Assembly: GCF_000526395.1 (NCBI RefSeq)
Contig: NZ_JAFZ01000001.1
Coordinates: forward strand, 806,001-870,000
Source of the DNA: Aminobacterium mobile DSM 12262
GTDB lineage: Bacteria > Synergistota > Synergistia > Synergistales > Aminobacteriaceae
Reading direction: 5' to 3'
DNA: 64,000 nt
Positions 56,501 to 63,792 of this stretch are shown here, piece after piece. The notes under the pieces are model-generated. The model was not told where the DNA came from, searched no databases, and saw only the letters and a list, made by a program, of their open reading frames with translations. The position numbers were made by a program, and so were the translations under genes. The stretch's first letter is position 1; the number at the start of each line of letters is the position of its first letter.

Positions 56501-56802
56501 ACCTCTCTGGTGGAGAAACCTTTATTGTGAGCCTTAACCTGGCCCTTGGACTCTCGAAGATGGCGAGTCAGAAGGTGAGGGTCGATTCTCTCTTTCTGGA
56601 CGAAGGGTTTGGAACGTTAGATGAAGATGCCTTGGAAACCGCTCTCGAAACCTTAGCTGGCTTGCAGCAGGAAGGAAAGCTGATCGGCGTGATTTCACAT
56701 GTATCCGCGCTGCGAGAGAGGATCAGCACGCAGATTGAGGTGGAGCCGGTGTCGGGTGGGAAGAGCAGACTGACGGGCCCGGGATGTTGCGAGGGCGCGT
56801 AG
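53545..56802 (+). CDS. sbcC: Exonuclease SbcC (Rad50-type ATPase)
   Basis: A 1085-residue SMC-like ATPase. Walker A is GPTGAGKSTILDAI near residue 37. Long coiled coils (about 180-540 and 570-920) flank the zinc hook CPLCGATAHP at residues 541-550. The C-terminal half has the signature NLSGGETFIVSLNLALGLS and Walker B LFLDEGFGTLD. The complex processes palindromes and double-strand ends; in islands it can also act against foreign DNA. The length is typical. Confidence 0.96.
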   Translation: MKILELRFKNLNSLYGEWRIDFTDPAYMTHGIFAITGPTGAGKSTILDAICLALYGATPRLGRITKSGNEIMSRQTAECFAEVVFESQAGRFRCFWEQHRAHGKIDGNLVDAHHEISEVKDDGPGTVIESKKSLVPGVIVDKIGMDFDRFTRSVLLAQGSFDTFLKANPEQKSEILEQITGTEIYSEISRRVQKRHSSEKDALGLLEAEASGIELLTPERECEIGHEIAEKREEETTLAAQREETERALLWLKDIETLHGEIASLAEESAKLASEMEKFQPERERLDHAQKAAELDGEYARLAEVRKVQSDDSASLEKLEEELPGLEGSFKECEESLKKAEQQTQKAKEELNQEVPLIKNVRLLDQNLALKGEDVESCTKKCTGIAEAIEAKEKERGVKEAEHSRAGEKLKGVHEYLETHSEDEWLVSGLTGIEEQLTYLLDKKKAVTQKEAEVRQVQADRVTCCERLAECVRKNDVLKKQVEETVKAHEETQKELETLLAGRLLREYRAEKEALLREMNLLKKIAQLEDYRAQLEDGKPCPLCGATAHPYAEGNIPLPDGTQKRINELTGLIEAAEALGEDVKEREAAERESTSKLKELESDVRLVTQEKERAEKDLSDLNETLQKMRDDYERLKVTISEKLHPLGVDLTSETDISSLRGALHERLEALQTHVDEKEKVERELFQLEKTLGKLDGEIETQKMDLAEKKQALQSAQDGYTSAMAERQNLYGDKDPDKEEERMSQQIAKAEEAEREARNRLNLAQQMLTATKASIESLSTKIGERASLLDELESAFHISLHAGGFCDEARFLQARLTSSERAALANRARSLDNRQTELKAKEEDRKERLAAEIAKKVTDEGREELEPQFREWEEKLRLLRDVIAGLKQQLALNSQAKERMKEKQGAIEEQKKKCNRWAKLHSLIGSSDGKKYRNFAQGQTFKLMVSHANRQLAKMTDRYLLIQNEEQPLELDVIDNYQAGEVRSTKNLSGGETFIVSLNLALGLSKMASQKVRVDSLFLDEGFGTLDEDALETALETLAGLQQEGKLIGVISHVSALRERISTQIEVEPVSGGKSRLTGPGCCEGA

Positions 56803-56893
56803 GGCTGCTATAAAGGCTATGGAAGAGGCCGAAGTGGCTTTTTAGTAGATAATGCAGGCGTTACCGGTCTGCTTGAAGTTAAAAAACAAAAGA

Positions 56894-56933
56894 GAAGGAG
56901 TGGATCTCGATAAGGGGCTGTTCCTTCTTTTTT
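56894..56933 (+). terminator. Possible weak terminator after sbcC
   Basis: GAAGGA (56894-56899) can pair with TCCTTC (56922-56927), extended by A-T pairs and followed by TTTTTT. The loop is 22 bases, and it lies 90 bases beyond the stop. Confidence 0.4.
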
Positions 56934-56940
56934 AGTTTTT

Positions 56941-57393
56941 GCTGCTCATGAAATGGCTTCTACGAGCCACAAAACTTTTTGCTGATCGTATATAAGCCAC
57001 AAATTCCCTTGCTGCTCATAAAAAGAAATATACGAACTGCAAAGTATCGCTTTTATTCAGGGAAACCATTCTGCTCAAAATATAAGCGCAGAAAAATTCC
57101 CGTACCTCTTCGCCCTTACCTGCGAAATAATTTTCTAAATGTCGCTTGCCTCGAAAACTTCAAAGAGAAGTTTCCTTTTCAGGCTTCCCCATGCTTTAAA
57201 TTTTTGTACTGAAATCCCCAAAGAGAAAACTTCCTTTCATGATTACTTTTCCCACTCAAAACTCCAAAAACTTTTCACTTTTTGTTTTTTCAATGCCACG
57301 AGCACACTTATACATATAGAGAGACTCTATTTTTTAAAAATATTGGCGAGTTTGAGCGTCGGGAATTTTTTGAGCAGCATGTCGAGCCACAGT
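56941..57393 (+). repeat. Iteron-like repeat cluster and AT-rich region, probable replication origin
   Basis: A bipartite motif, GCTGCTCAT-like then (T/A)CGAGCCACAAA-like, recurs upstream of the rep-like gene. The first half appears at 56941, 56981 (GCTGATCGT), 57011, 57071 (CTGCTCAAA) and inverted at 57371-57378 (TGAGCAGC). The second half appears at 56962, 56992, 57032, 57082 and 57382. Between them lies an AT-rich tract with a separate 21-base imperfect direct repeat (57161-57181 and 57219-57239, CAAAGAGAA...TTCCTTT). This resembles plasmid or phage iterons beside a DNA-unwinding element. The rest of 56803-57577 holds no gene. Confidence 0.55.
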
Positions 57394-57577
57394 TCGGGCA
57401 GATATAGGCCCGAGCTTCAGATCCAACATCAAATTGAATCACAGGCCGAATGTAGATTCGAATTGCTTAAACCGCCTGAACTGCTTGAACGCCGGAAATA
57501 TTTCAAGCTCACGGAGAGTTTCTCGTGGCTGCATTGTCTCAGTTACGTGGCAATTCATTAGAAAGAGGGGAAGTTTT

Positions 57578-58483
57578 GTGGCAGACCAGACACTTCTAAA
57601 CGACACTCGTGATTTTTGGTGGACGTGTGTAGACCGGTGCGTCATTCGTGATAAAGACCTTTCTCCTATCGACAAAACCGTTTACGCCGTTCTTTGCAGC
57701 TTTGCGTCTACGTATGAGAGAAAATGTTTTCCTAAAGTGGCAACAATTGCCGCATATGCGAGGTGTTCCGTGCGCTCCACTCAAGAGAGCTTAAAACGAC
57801 TGCAATCGAAAAAATATTTGAGGAGAACTCCTCGATACAAAAATAAGCGTCAGCTCTCTTCGGAATATACACTCATTGGCCACCGAGCGAGAAATGCATC
57901 TCCTACAAGGGCGCATGACGTACACCAGGGGGGTGCGCCAAAGGCAGTGGCGGAACTAGAATCACTTGAACTAGATACTTCTCTTTCAGAGAAGAGAGAA
58001 AAATTCTCTCCAGAAGCGCGTCCTTCAGGTGGCTTGTACGGAACATCAAACGCAAAATCCCAACCAACCGCTTCCACGCAATATATTCCTAAAGCGACAG
58101 TGGAACTGGAAGAAGTTCCTCAAGTAATGCGTGCAACGGTGGAGTATTTCCTACTCAAAACGGGAAGGAAGGAAATTACCCCACAAGAACTTTCCGCACT
58201 CAAAGTCCTCGAGAAAATTCATGTACCCGCACGTGTGAACCATGAGATCGCAAGGGCGGTGGCACGATATGAAAAGCTGAACCGTCCGCTCCACAGCCTG
58301 ACTCTTGAATACATTTACGAAAGCTTGAAATATCAAACATCGAGGCGAAAGGGCGAGTCTGAAACTCAAGAGGTTTCCACATCTGAAGATCCATATGAAA
58401 AGCAACGATCGGCCGACTTGAAAGAGTGGGAGGCCAGGCGGCAGGAGGCCTTGATTGAAAAATACGGAGGTGAGTTGCCATGA
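57578..58483 (+). CDS. HTH-domain replication-organiser-like protein
   Basis: A 301-residue protein starting at GTG 57578 behind AGAGGGGAAG; an upstream in-frame ATG at 57434 is inside the repeat leader. Residues 25-95 are a winged helix-turn-helix of the HTH_36 type (LSPIDKTVYAVLCSFAS, then FPKVATIAAYARCSVRSTQESLKRLQSKKYLRR). The middle is polar and probably disordered, and the C-terminal 90 residues are helical, ending in a charged WEARRQEALIEKYGG. Phage and plasmid initiators or replisome organisers with this head are commonly followed by a DnaC-like loader, as here (ATGA overlap). Binding to the upstream iterons is inferred. Confidence 0.75.
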   Translation: MADQTLLNDTRDFWWTCVDRCVIRDKDLSPIDKTVYAVLCSFASTYERKCFPKVATIAAYARCSVRSTQESLKRLQSKKYLRRTPRYKNKRQLSSEYTLIGHRARNASPTRAHDVHQGGAPKAVAELESLELDTSLSEKREKFSPEARPSGGLYGTSNAKSQPTASTQYIPKATVELEEVPQVMRATVEYFLLKTGRKEITPQELSALKVLEKIHVPARVNHEIARAVARYEKLNRPLHSLTLEYIYESLKYQTSRRKGESETQEVSTSEDPYEKQRSADLKEWEARRQEALIEKYGGELP

Positions 58484-59331
58484 CAAAACGAGTTCTCTCG
58501 TATGTGCGGCGACTTTTCAAAAATCCATCTATAACGAAATCGGATTTATATGGCTCCATGGGAGATTTCATACAGGCTGAAGAGCAGCAACGGTTCTGTG
58601 CCAAATGTCCGGGAATCACATTGTGTAAATATAAGGGGCTCCGATGGTCGATTTCAGTGAAAAAAATCTTTAGACGGCAGATTATTGTAGCTGAGGTGGG
58701 GAATTGTGTGAATCGCCAGAGGGAAAAACGGCAGCGAGAAACGGAACAACTCATTCGGGCGAGCAAGATCCCAGAGGCCATGAAACGCTGCACTTTCGGT
58801 ACGTTCATAACGGCCGGAGACCCCATGATCAGGACGGCGAAGGGGTTGGCAATGGCGAGTGTGGAAGACGGCGCCTCCTTAATTCTGGGTGGAGGAACTG
58901 GCGTGGGGAAGACCCATCTTGCCATCGCTATGGTGCAAAAAACGGTCAGTCGAGGGAAGGCGGCTCTATTCGTTCCGGTGGTGGATTTGCTCGACGAAAT
59001 TCGGTCAGGCTACAATGAAGGAACCGCAGACGCGATTCAACAGGTGGTGAAGGATGCGGATTGCGTGGCTCTCGACGATTTGGGGGCGCAGCGGTCTACA
59101 AGCTGGGTAAGCGAGAGGCTTTTTTCTGTTATCGACGCGCGATACAGGTCGGGGAAACAGACGATCATTACCACGAATGCGTGCTCTATGTCGCAGCTTG
59201 AGAAGATGTTGGGGGAAAGAGGGCAGCGGATTGTTTCACGGTTGGCAGAGATGGCGCAGCCTCTGTTTATCAAGGCCCGGGATTTCAGAACACGCAAAAA
59301 TGTGCAGCAGCGCCTTCCTGTTGGGAAGTAG
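58480..59331 (+). CDS. DnaC/DnaI-like helicase loader ATPase
   Basis: A 283-residue AAA+ protein. An N-terminal zinc-type cysteine set, C40, C43, C49 and C76, recalls DnaI. Walker A is GGGTGVGKTH (137-146), Walker B CVALDDLGAQ, sensor 1 IITTNAC and an arginine-rich RIVSRLAEMAQ near the end. It most likely loads the host replicative helicase at the origin recognised by the preceding protein. The IstB transposase helper is a related alternative, but no transposase is adjacent. The start overlaps the upstream stop (ATGA). Confidence 0.85.
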   Translation: MTKRVLSYVRRLFKNPSITKSDLYGSMGDFIQAEEQQRFCAKCPGITLCKYKGLRWSISVKKIFRRQIIVAEVGNCVNRQREKRQRETEQLIRASKIPEAMKRCTFGTFITAGDPMIRTAKGLAMASVEDGASLILGGGTGVGKTHLAIAMVQKTVSRGKAALFVPVVDLLDEIRSGYNEGTADAIQQVVKDADCVALDDLGAQRSTSWVSERLFSVIDARYRSGKQTIITTNACSMSQLEKMLGERGQRIVSRLAEMAQPLFIKARDFRTRKNVQQRLPVGK

Positions 59332-59350
59332 CGGTATGGTTTGTTTTAAA

Positions 59351-59784
59351 TCATGCAATGGTGGGGGCGGGGTGTGAAAATGGCGTTTCAGCTTTAATAT
59401 CTATACCGAGTTCTTGCGCAATTGCAACTTGAAGCATCAAACTATAATTTTTGATTCCCGCTTCTTTGGCGGCACGATCCATCCATGCGGGTATTGCAAG
59501 CGTCTTTTTTACGCTGTACTCTTTTATAGACGCGCGAATGAGTGGCATCCAAACCTCGATAAGAACATAAGCAGCGCCCTTTCTTTTAATAGATGATGGA
59601 GTGGGGATTGGTTCCCCATCGACTTCCATGCCGTAGATATGTAGCCCCAACGCCTCTTTTGCGCATTTGATAGCATCTGTTTCGTCTTTACTTACCGTAA
59701 CGCACCCAGGCAAATCGGGGGATGTTACTCCCACTTGATTTTCTTCATAGTGAAAAGTGCTGAGTAAATATAGCGGTCTGCCAT
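59351..59784 (-). pseudogene. hicB: HicB antitoxin gene, frameshifted near its start
   Basis: The native start appears to be ATG 59784 with AGAGGAGG upstream and opens MADRYIYSALF, a typical HicB beginning. After 19 codons this frame stops. The HicB sequence continues one frame back as HYEENQVGVTSPDLPGCV, so a single T (A on plus) seems missing from the four-base run at 59753-59756. The remaining open frame starts at GTG 59734 (127 residues). It has the HicB core DLPGCVTVSKDETDAIKCAKEALG and a C-terminal ribbon-helix-helix (VKKTLAIPAWMDRAAKEAGIKN). A sequencing error in the run is an alternative. Confidence 0.75.
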
Positions 59785-59814
59785 TGTCTTATTCCTCCTC
59801 TGGGGAAGGAATCA

Positions 59815-60015
59815 TTACTTGAGTCGTATTCCTGCTTGTTTCTCAATACTTTTTAGTAAGGCTCCTGAAATATCTTTCTCTGGATGTTTTACCGTAACGT
59901 TCCCTTTTTTGTGAGGGTGTTTTAATTGGACAGGATCTCCAATGGAAGCAACCTTCTCCCATCCTTTTGCTTTCAGTATGGCAATGTTTTCTCTTGATGA
60001 TATCGTACGACCCAA
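59815..60015 (-). CDS. hicA: HicA-like toxin with altered active site
   Basis: A 66-residue double-stranded-RNA-binding-fold protein upstream of hicB with a 30-base gap, the standard hicAB order. The family features SSRENIAILKAKGWEKV and LKHPHKKGNVTVKHPEKDIS, and the tail LKSIEKQAGI, are clear. The catalytic GSH of HicA toxins is replaced by GDP at residues 26-28 (SIGDPVQLKHP), so the mRNA-cleaving histidine is missing. TTG 60015 is used with AAAGGTGG upstream. The toxin is probably inactive. Confidence 0.82.
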   Translation of the reverse strand: MGRTISSRENIAILKAKGWEKVASIGDPVQLKHPHKKGNVTVKHPEKDISGALLKSIEKQAGIRLK

Positions 60016-60040
60016 TCCACAGCCACCTTTTTGGTACTCT

Positions 60041-60117
60041 TATTGCAATGCATCAACACGTATTGTCAATACATATTAATACTTTACAATACATTTTGAT
60101 ACTTTTTAATACGTACC
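60041..60117 (-). promoter_or_regulatory. hicAB promoter with five 10-bp phased repeats
   Basis: On the minus strand TTGACA (60069-60064), 17 bp, GCAATA (60046-60041). On the plus strand AATAC begins at 60068, 60078, 60088 and 60108, and GATAC at 60098: five units at exactly 10-bp spacing. The first unit is also half of the palindrome GTATTG-T-CAATAC (60060-60072), which covers the -35 box. Same-face repeats one helical turn apart fit cooperative binding by ribbon-helix-helix dimers such as HicB. Confidence 0.7.
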
Positions 60118-60540
60118 AAAATGAGGCATGATTTGCTATATTCCTACCTTTGAGAGGACTATAGTTCTGACATAATGTAAATTTAATTTGAGCTAGAGTT
60201 AGGGAACGTGACCATATTTCAATTGCAGATGCCCTGGGAATTGTCGATCTGGAAAGCGAATATCTCTTCCACGCTCTGGCGCACATTGGCGTATACATAC
60301 ATAAAAAGCTTTTGGGACTGGCGAAAAATTGTTCATCGAAGCCTCCTTGGGCTGGATATCCAGTAACCTCATGTTTGTAAAGTGAACCCGTATGTATTTA
60401 CGTATATTTATTAAACTCAACACCAAAAACAGAAAGATGGTACAATTTTATTGGTTTTAATAGTGGTATAAATTTTTATAGTTTGTTAATGTCTCTCCTG
60501 AATTTAAGAAAACTTATTTTTATATGCATTACACCTTAAT
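60118..60540. other. Spacer with a possible gene remnant
   Basis: AT-rich. An open stretch on plus from 60192 to 60380 lacks any in-frame ATG or GTG start but reads protein-like (ISIADALGIVDLESEYLFHALAHIG). It might be the remains of a disrupted gene; I cannot name a family. Otherwise nothing is seen before the helicase promoter. Confidence 0.2.
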
Positions 60541-60570
60541 TTGACCGACATACTTTCTTTTTCCTATTTT
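60541..60570 (+). promoter_or_regulatory. Probable promoter of the PLD-helicase gene
   Basis: TTGACC (60541-60546), 18 bp, TATTTT (60565-60570), 32 bases before ATG 60602; a GAGGGGAG ribosome site follows. Confidence 0.45.
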
Positions 60571-60601
60571 ATGTATCTAAGAAGAATAGAGGGGAGTAGA
60601 A

Positions 60602-63600
60602 ATGGATTCTGATCTTTCGTTTATTACCAATGAAAAAGATCAAAGCCTTAAAGAACGATTTAAAATAGTGATTAAAAGCACAGATTTCTTTGATTGTTTA
60701 GTTGGCTACTTTTATTCAAGTGGTTTCTACGCAATTTATCCTTCCTTGGAAAGTACCCAGAAAATAAGAATCCTTATTGGCATCAACACAAATAGGCGAA
60801 CTTTCGACATGATGGAGGAAGCCAATAAATCAACGCAGCAACTGTTTGATTTCTCACATGCTGAAACCAAGCAGGAATTTGAAAATCTTGTACAAAAAGA
60901 AATGGACGGATGTCAAGATAACAGGAAGGTAGAAGAGGGGGTACAGAAATTTATAGAATGGATTAAAATAGGCAAACTTGAGATTCGGGCCTATCCATCA
61001 CAAAACATTCATGCCAAACTCTATATAATGACATTTAAAGAAGACGATAGAGATACGGGACGTGTAATTACAGGATCAAGCAACTTTACTCAAGCAGGCT
61101 TAGTTGATAATTTAGAATTTAACGTAGAGCTCAAAAACAGAAGTGATTATGATTTTGCGAAAAAGAAGTTTGACCAATTATGGGCTGATTCTGTTGATGT
61201 TAACGAAAAATATGTTCAAACTGTTCAAAATAAAACGTGGCTGACTAAAAACATTACACCCTATCAGTTGTATCTAAAATTTCTTTATGAATACTTCAAA
61301 GATGAACTTAATCAAACTGACGAAGTCTTTGTAAAGTATTTACCAGAAGGCTTTAAAAGACTCGAATACCAAGAACAAGCTGTTTTGAACGCCAAGAAGA
61401 TTTTGCTGCAATATGGAGGCGTTTTTATCTCCGATGTCGTAGGTCTTGGTAAAACATATATTTCTGCCATGCTTGCAGGTCAATTAGATGGCAGAACTCT
61501 TGTTATTGCTCCCCCTGTACTTATAGAAAAATCCAACCCTGGGTCGTGGCCCAATGTCTTTTCTGATTTTAAGGTATCTGCCGATTATGAATCTATAGGG
61601 AAGCTGGATGATTTACTTCAAAGAGGCACTGATAAATATACAAATATTATTATTGATGAGGCTCATCGCTTTAGAACTGAAGCAACGGTAACGTATGAAA
61701 AACTTGCAGAAATTTGTCGGGGGAAAAGAGTTATTTTAGTTACAGCAACCCCTTACAATAACTCTCCTAAGGATATACTCAGCCTGCTCAAACTATTCCA
61801 GAAAACGAAAAAAAGCACGATTCCTAATGTACCTGATTTAGAAGCGTTCTTTACTAATCTTGATAAAAAACTAAAAAAATTGGATCGGAAAGAAGATTAT
61901 GAAGAATATATAGAAACAGTAAAAGAGAATGCTCGGGAAATACGAGACAAAGTTTTGAAGTATCTCATGGTTCGTCGTACACGAACAGAAATAGTAAATT
62001 ACTTCCCTCGGGATATAGAACAACAAGGGCTGAAATTCCCTAAAGTGTCCAAGCCGGAGCCTCTCTTTTATGAACTTGACGAGAAAGAAGACAAAGTCTT
62101 TAATGAAACTATAAATCTAATTGCCAATCAATTTAGATACGCTCGATATATGCCCTTACTCTATTACAAAGGTAAACTTAGTCAGCTAGAGAAGCAATCT
62201 CAGCGTAATATGGGACGTTTTATGAAAATTCTCCTCGTTAAGCGTTTGGAAAGCAGTTTTTTTGCCTTTAGAAATACTGGGCAGAGATTTCTTCATTCCT
62301 ATGAGATGTTCTTGAAGGAATTAAACAATGGTCATGTCTATGTCAGTAAGAAACATATAAATAAAATTTTTGAACTATTAGAAAATGATGATGATGTAGC
62401 TATCCAAAAATTGATTGATGAAGGCAAGGCAGATGGGTATGACAGTAACGATTTTAGTGAGCAACTTAAAGTAGATTTGGAACATGATCGCGATATTCTT
62501 ATAAGAATTAAAAAATTGTGGGAACAGATAGATAGAGATCCGAAGCTTTTAAAATTCAAAGAAGAATTATCAACAAATAAAGTTTTGAAAAAAAACCATC
62601 TTATCATTTTCACAGAATCTAAAGAAACAGCTAACTATCTGTATGAAAATCTTAATGAAGAATATTCTGGAGAAATTCTTTTATTTACCGGTGATTCTGG
62701 GGAAAACGTTCGAGATAAAGTAATAGCGAATTTTGACGCTCGTGCCCGTGTTAGAAAAGATGATTATCGTATATTGATATCGACAGAGGTCCTCTCTGAG
62801 GGTGTCAATTTACATAGGTCGAACGTTGTTATTAATTATGATATTCCTTGGAATCCAACGCGAATGATGCAGAGAGTTGGCCGAATTAATAGGGTTGATA
62901 CCCCCTTTAACTCTATTTACACTTTTAATTTTTTCCCTACAACGCAATCTAACGACCAAATCAAGCTCAAAGAAGCTGCGGAATGCAAGATTAATGCTTT
63001 TTTGACACTTCTTGGCGGTGATGCAGAACTTTTAACTGAAGGTGAGCCTGTAGGATCCCATGAGTTGTTTGACCGCTTAACCTCGTCGAAAACTTTGGAG
63101 GGCGAAGAGGAAAATGAAGAAAGTGAACTTAAATATCTGCAAGTTATTCGCGAAATCAGAGAAGGATCCCCTGACCTTTTTGAAAAGATAAAGCACCTGC
63201 CTAAAAAAGCTCGCACTGCAAAGCGAAATGCCGAATTTGATAGATCTCTTATAACTTATTTTTGTCGAGGAAAATTGCAGAAATTTTTTGTTTCTCGAGA
63301 TAAAGAAGAAGCTAGGGAATTAGATTTTATGGCAGCAGCTAAATTGTTAGAAAGCACTCCAGATGAAAAAAAGAAGGATATTCCACGTGATTTTTATGAT
63401 TTGCTAGATAAAAACAAAACTGCTTTTGTTGCAGCTACAACAGATGAGGTTGTTAAGCCACAGAGCAGGGGAAGAGATAATTCAACTAAAATTATTCAAG
63501 TATTAAAAGCGACGTTGCATAGTACTCAAAGATTTACTGAAGATCAAGAAGCTTACATTGCAAGAATAATTACACAATTAGCAGAAGGTGGCTTACCTAA

Positions 63601-63790
63601 ACAAACTATAAAAAATACATGGAAGGCATTACAGAATCTGAAAAACGAAAGCCTAAATCCATTTAAAGTTTTGGCGGTACTTCAGTCTAATATTTCTGAA
63701 CGATTGCTTGAGAGTCATTATGCAGAAGATAAATCTACTGTTCTGGGGAAACGGGAAGTAATATTGTCTTTATACTTGGCAGGTGAATAA
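60602..63790 (+). CDS. PLD-nuclease/SNF2-helicase fusion protein (candidate defence protein)
   Basis: A 1062-residue two-part enzyme. Residues 1-200 are a phospholipase-D-like domain with HAKLY at 137-141 and GSSNFTQAGL at 158-167, the half-motif of PLD-family nucleases. Residues 250-800 are a SNF2-type SF2 motor: GLGKT (281-285), DEAH (352-355), TATPYNNSP, LIFTESKETANYL, STEVLSEGVNLHRSNVVINYD and the arginine fingers in QRVGRINR. The C-terminal 230 residues are helical and unassigned. DNA here is clearly more AT-rich than sbcDC. The following gene looks like a type IIG methylase-nuclease, so the pair probably defends against phage or plasmids. DISARM separates related domains into different proteins. 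Confidence 0.9.
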   Translation: MDSDLSFITNEKDQSLKERFKIVIKSTDFFDCLVGYFYSSGFYAIYPSLESTQKIRILIGINTNRRTFDMMEEANKSTQQLFDFSHAETKQEFENLVQKEMDGCQDNRKVEEGVQKFIEWIKIGKLEIRAYPSQNIHAKLYIMTFKEDDRDTGRVITGSSNFTQAGLVDNLEFNVELKNRSDYDFAKKKFDQLWADSVDVNEKYVQTVQNKTWLTKNITPYQLYLKFLYEYFKDELNQTDEVFVKYLPEGFKRLEYQEQAVLNAKKILLQYGGVFISDVVGLGKTYISAMLAGQLDGRTLVIAPPVLIEKSNPGSWPNVFSDFKVSADYESIGKLDDLLQRGTDKYTNIIIDEAHRFRTEATVTYEKLAEICRGKRVILVTATPYNNSPKDILSLLKLFQKTKKSTIPNVPDLEAFFTNLDKKLKKLDRKEDYEEYIETVKENAREIRDKVLKYLMVRRTRTEIVNYFPRDIEQQGLKFPKVSKPEPLFYELDEKEDKVFNETINLIANQFRYARYMPLLYYKGKLSQLEKQSQRNMGRFMKILLVKRLESSFFAFRNTGQRFLHSYEMFLKELNNGHVYVSKKHINKIFELLENDDDVAIQKLIDEGKADGYDSNDFSEQLKVDLEHDRDILIRIKKLWEQIDRDPKLLKFKEELSTNKVLKKNHLIIFTESKETANYLYENLNEEYSGEILLFTGDSGENVRDKVIANFDARARVRKDDYRILISTEVLSEGVNLHRSNVVINYDIPWNPTRMMQRVGRINRVDTPFNSIYTFNFFPTTQSNDQIKLKEAAECKINAFLTLLGGDAELLTEGEPVGSHELFDRLTSSKTLEGEEENEESELKYLQVIREIREGSPDLFEKIKHLPKKARTAKRNAEFDRSLITYFCRGKLQKFFVSRDKEEARELDFMAAAKLLESTPDEKKKDIPRDFYDLLDKNKTAFVAATTDEVVKPQSRGRDNSTKIIQVLKATLHSTQRFTEDQEAYIARIITQLAEGGLPKQTIKNTWKALQNLKNESLNPFKVLAVLQSNISERLLESHYAEDKSTVLGKREVILSLYLAGE

Positions 63791-63792
63791 AC

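Noticed and set aside
56941-57120. Iteron cluster as a CRISPR array
   Set aside because: Repeats are degenerate, unevenly spaced and partly inverted, with no constant spacer length and no cas genes in the window.
58480-59331. IstB transposition helper of an IS21 element
   Set aside because: No IstA transposase or terminal inverted repeats nearby; the HTH partner and DnaI-like cysteines favour a helicase loader.
60199-60426. 75-residue minus-strand frame before the PLD-helicase
   Set aside because: No ribosome site or recognisable motif, and it spans a start-less but more protein-like plus-strand stretch.
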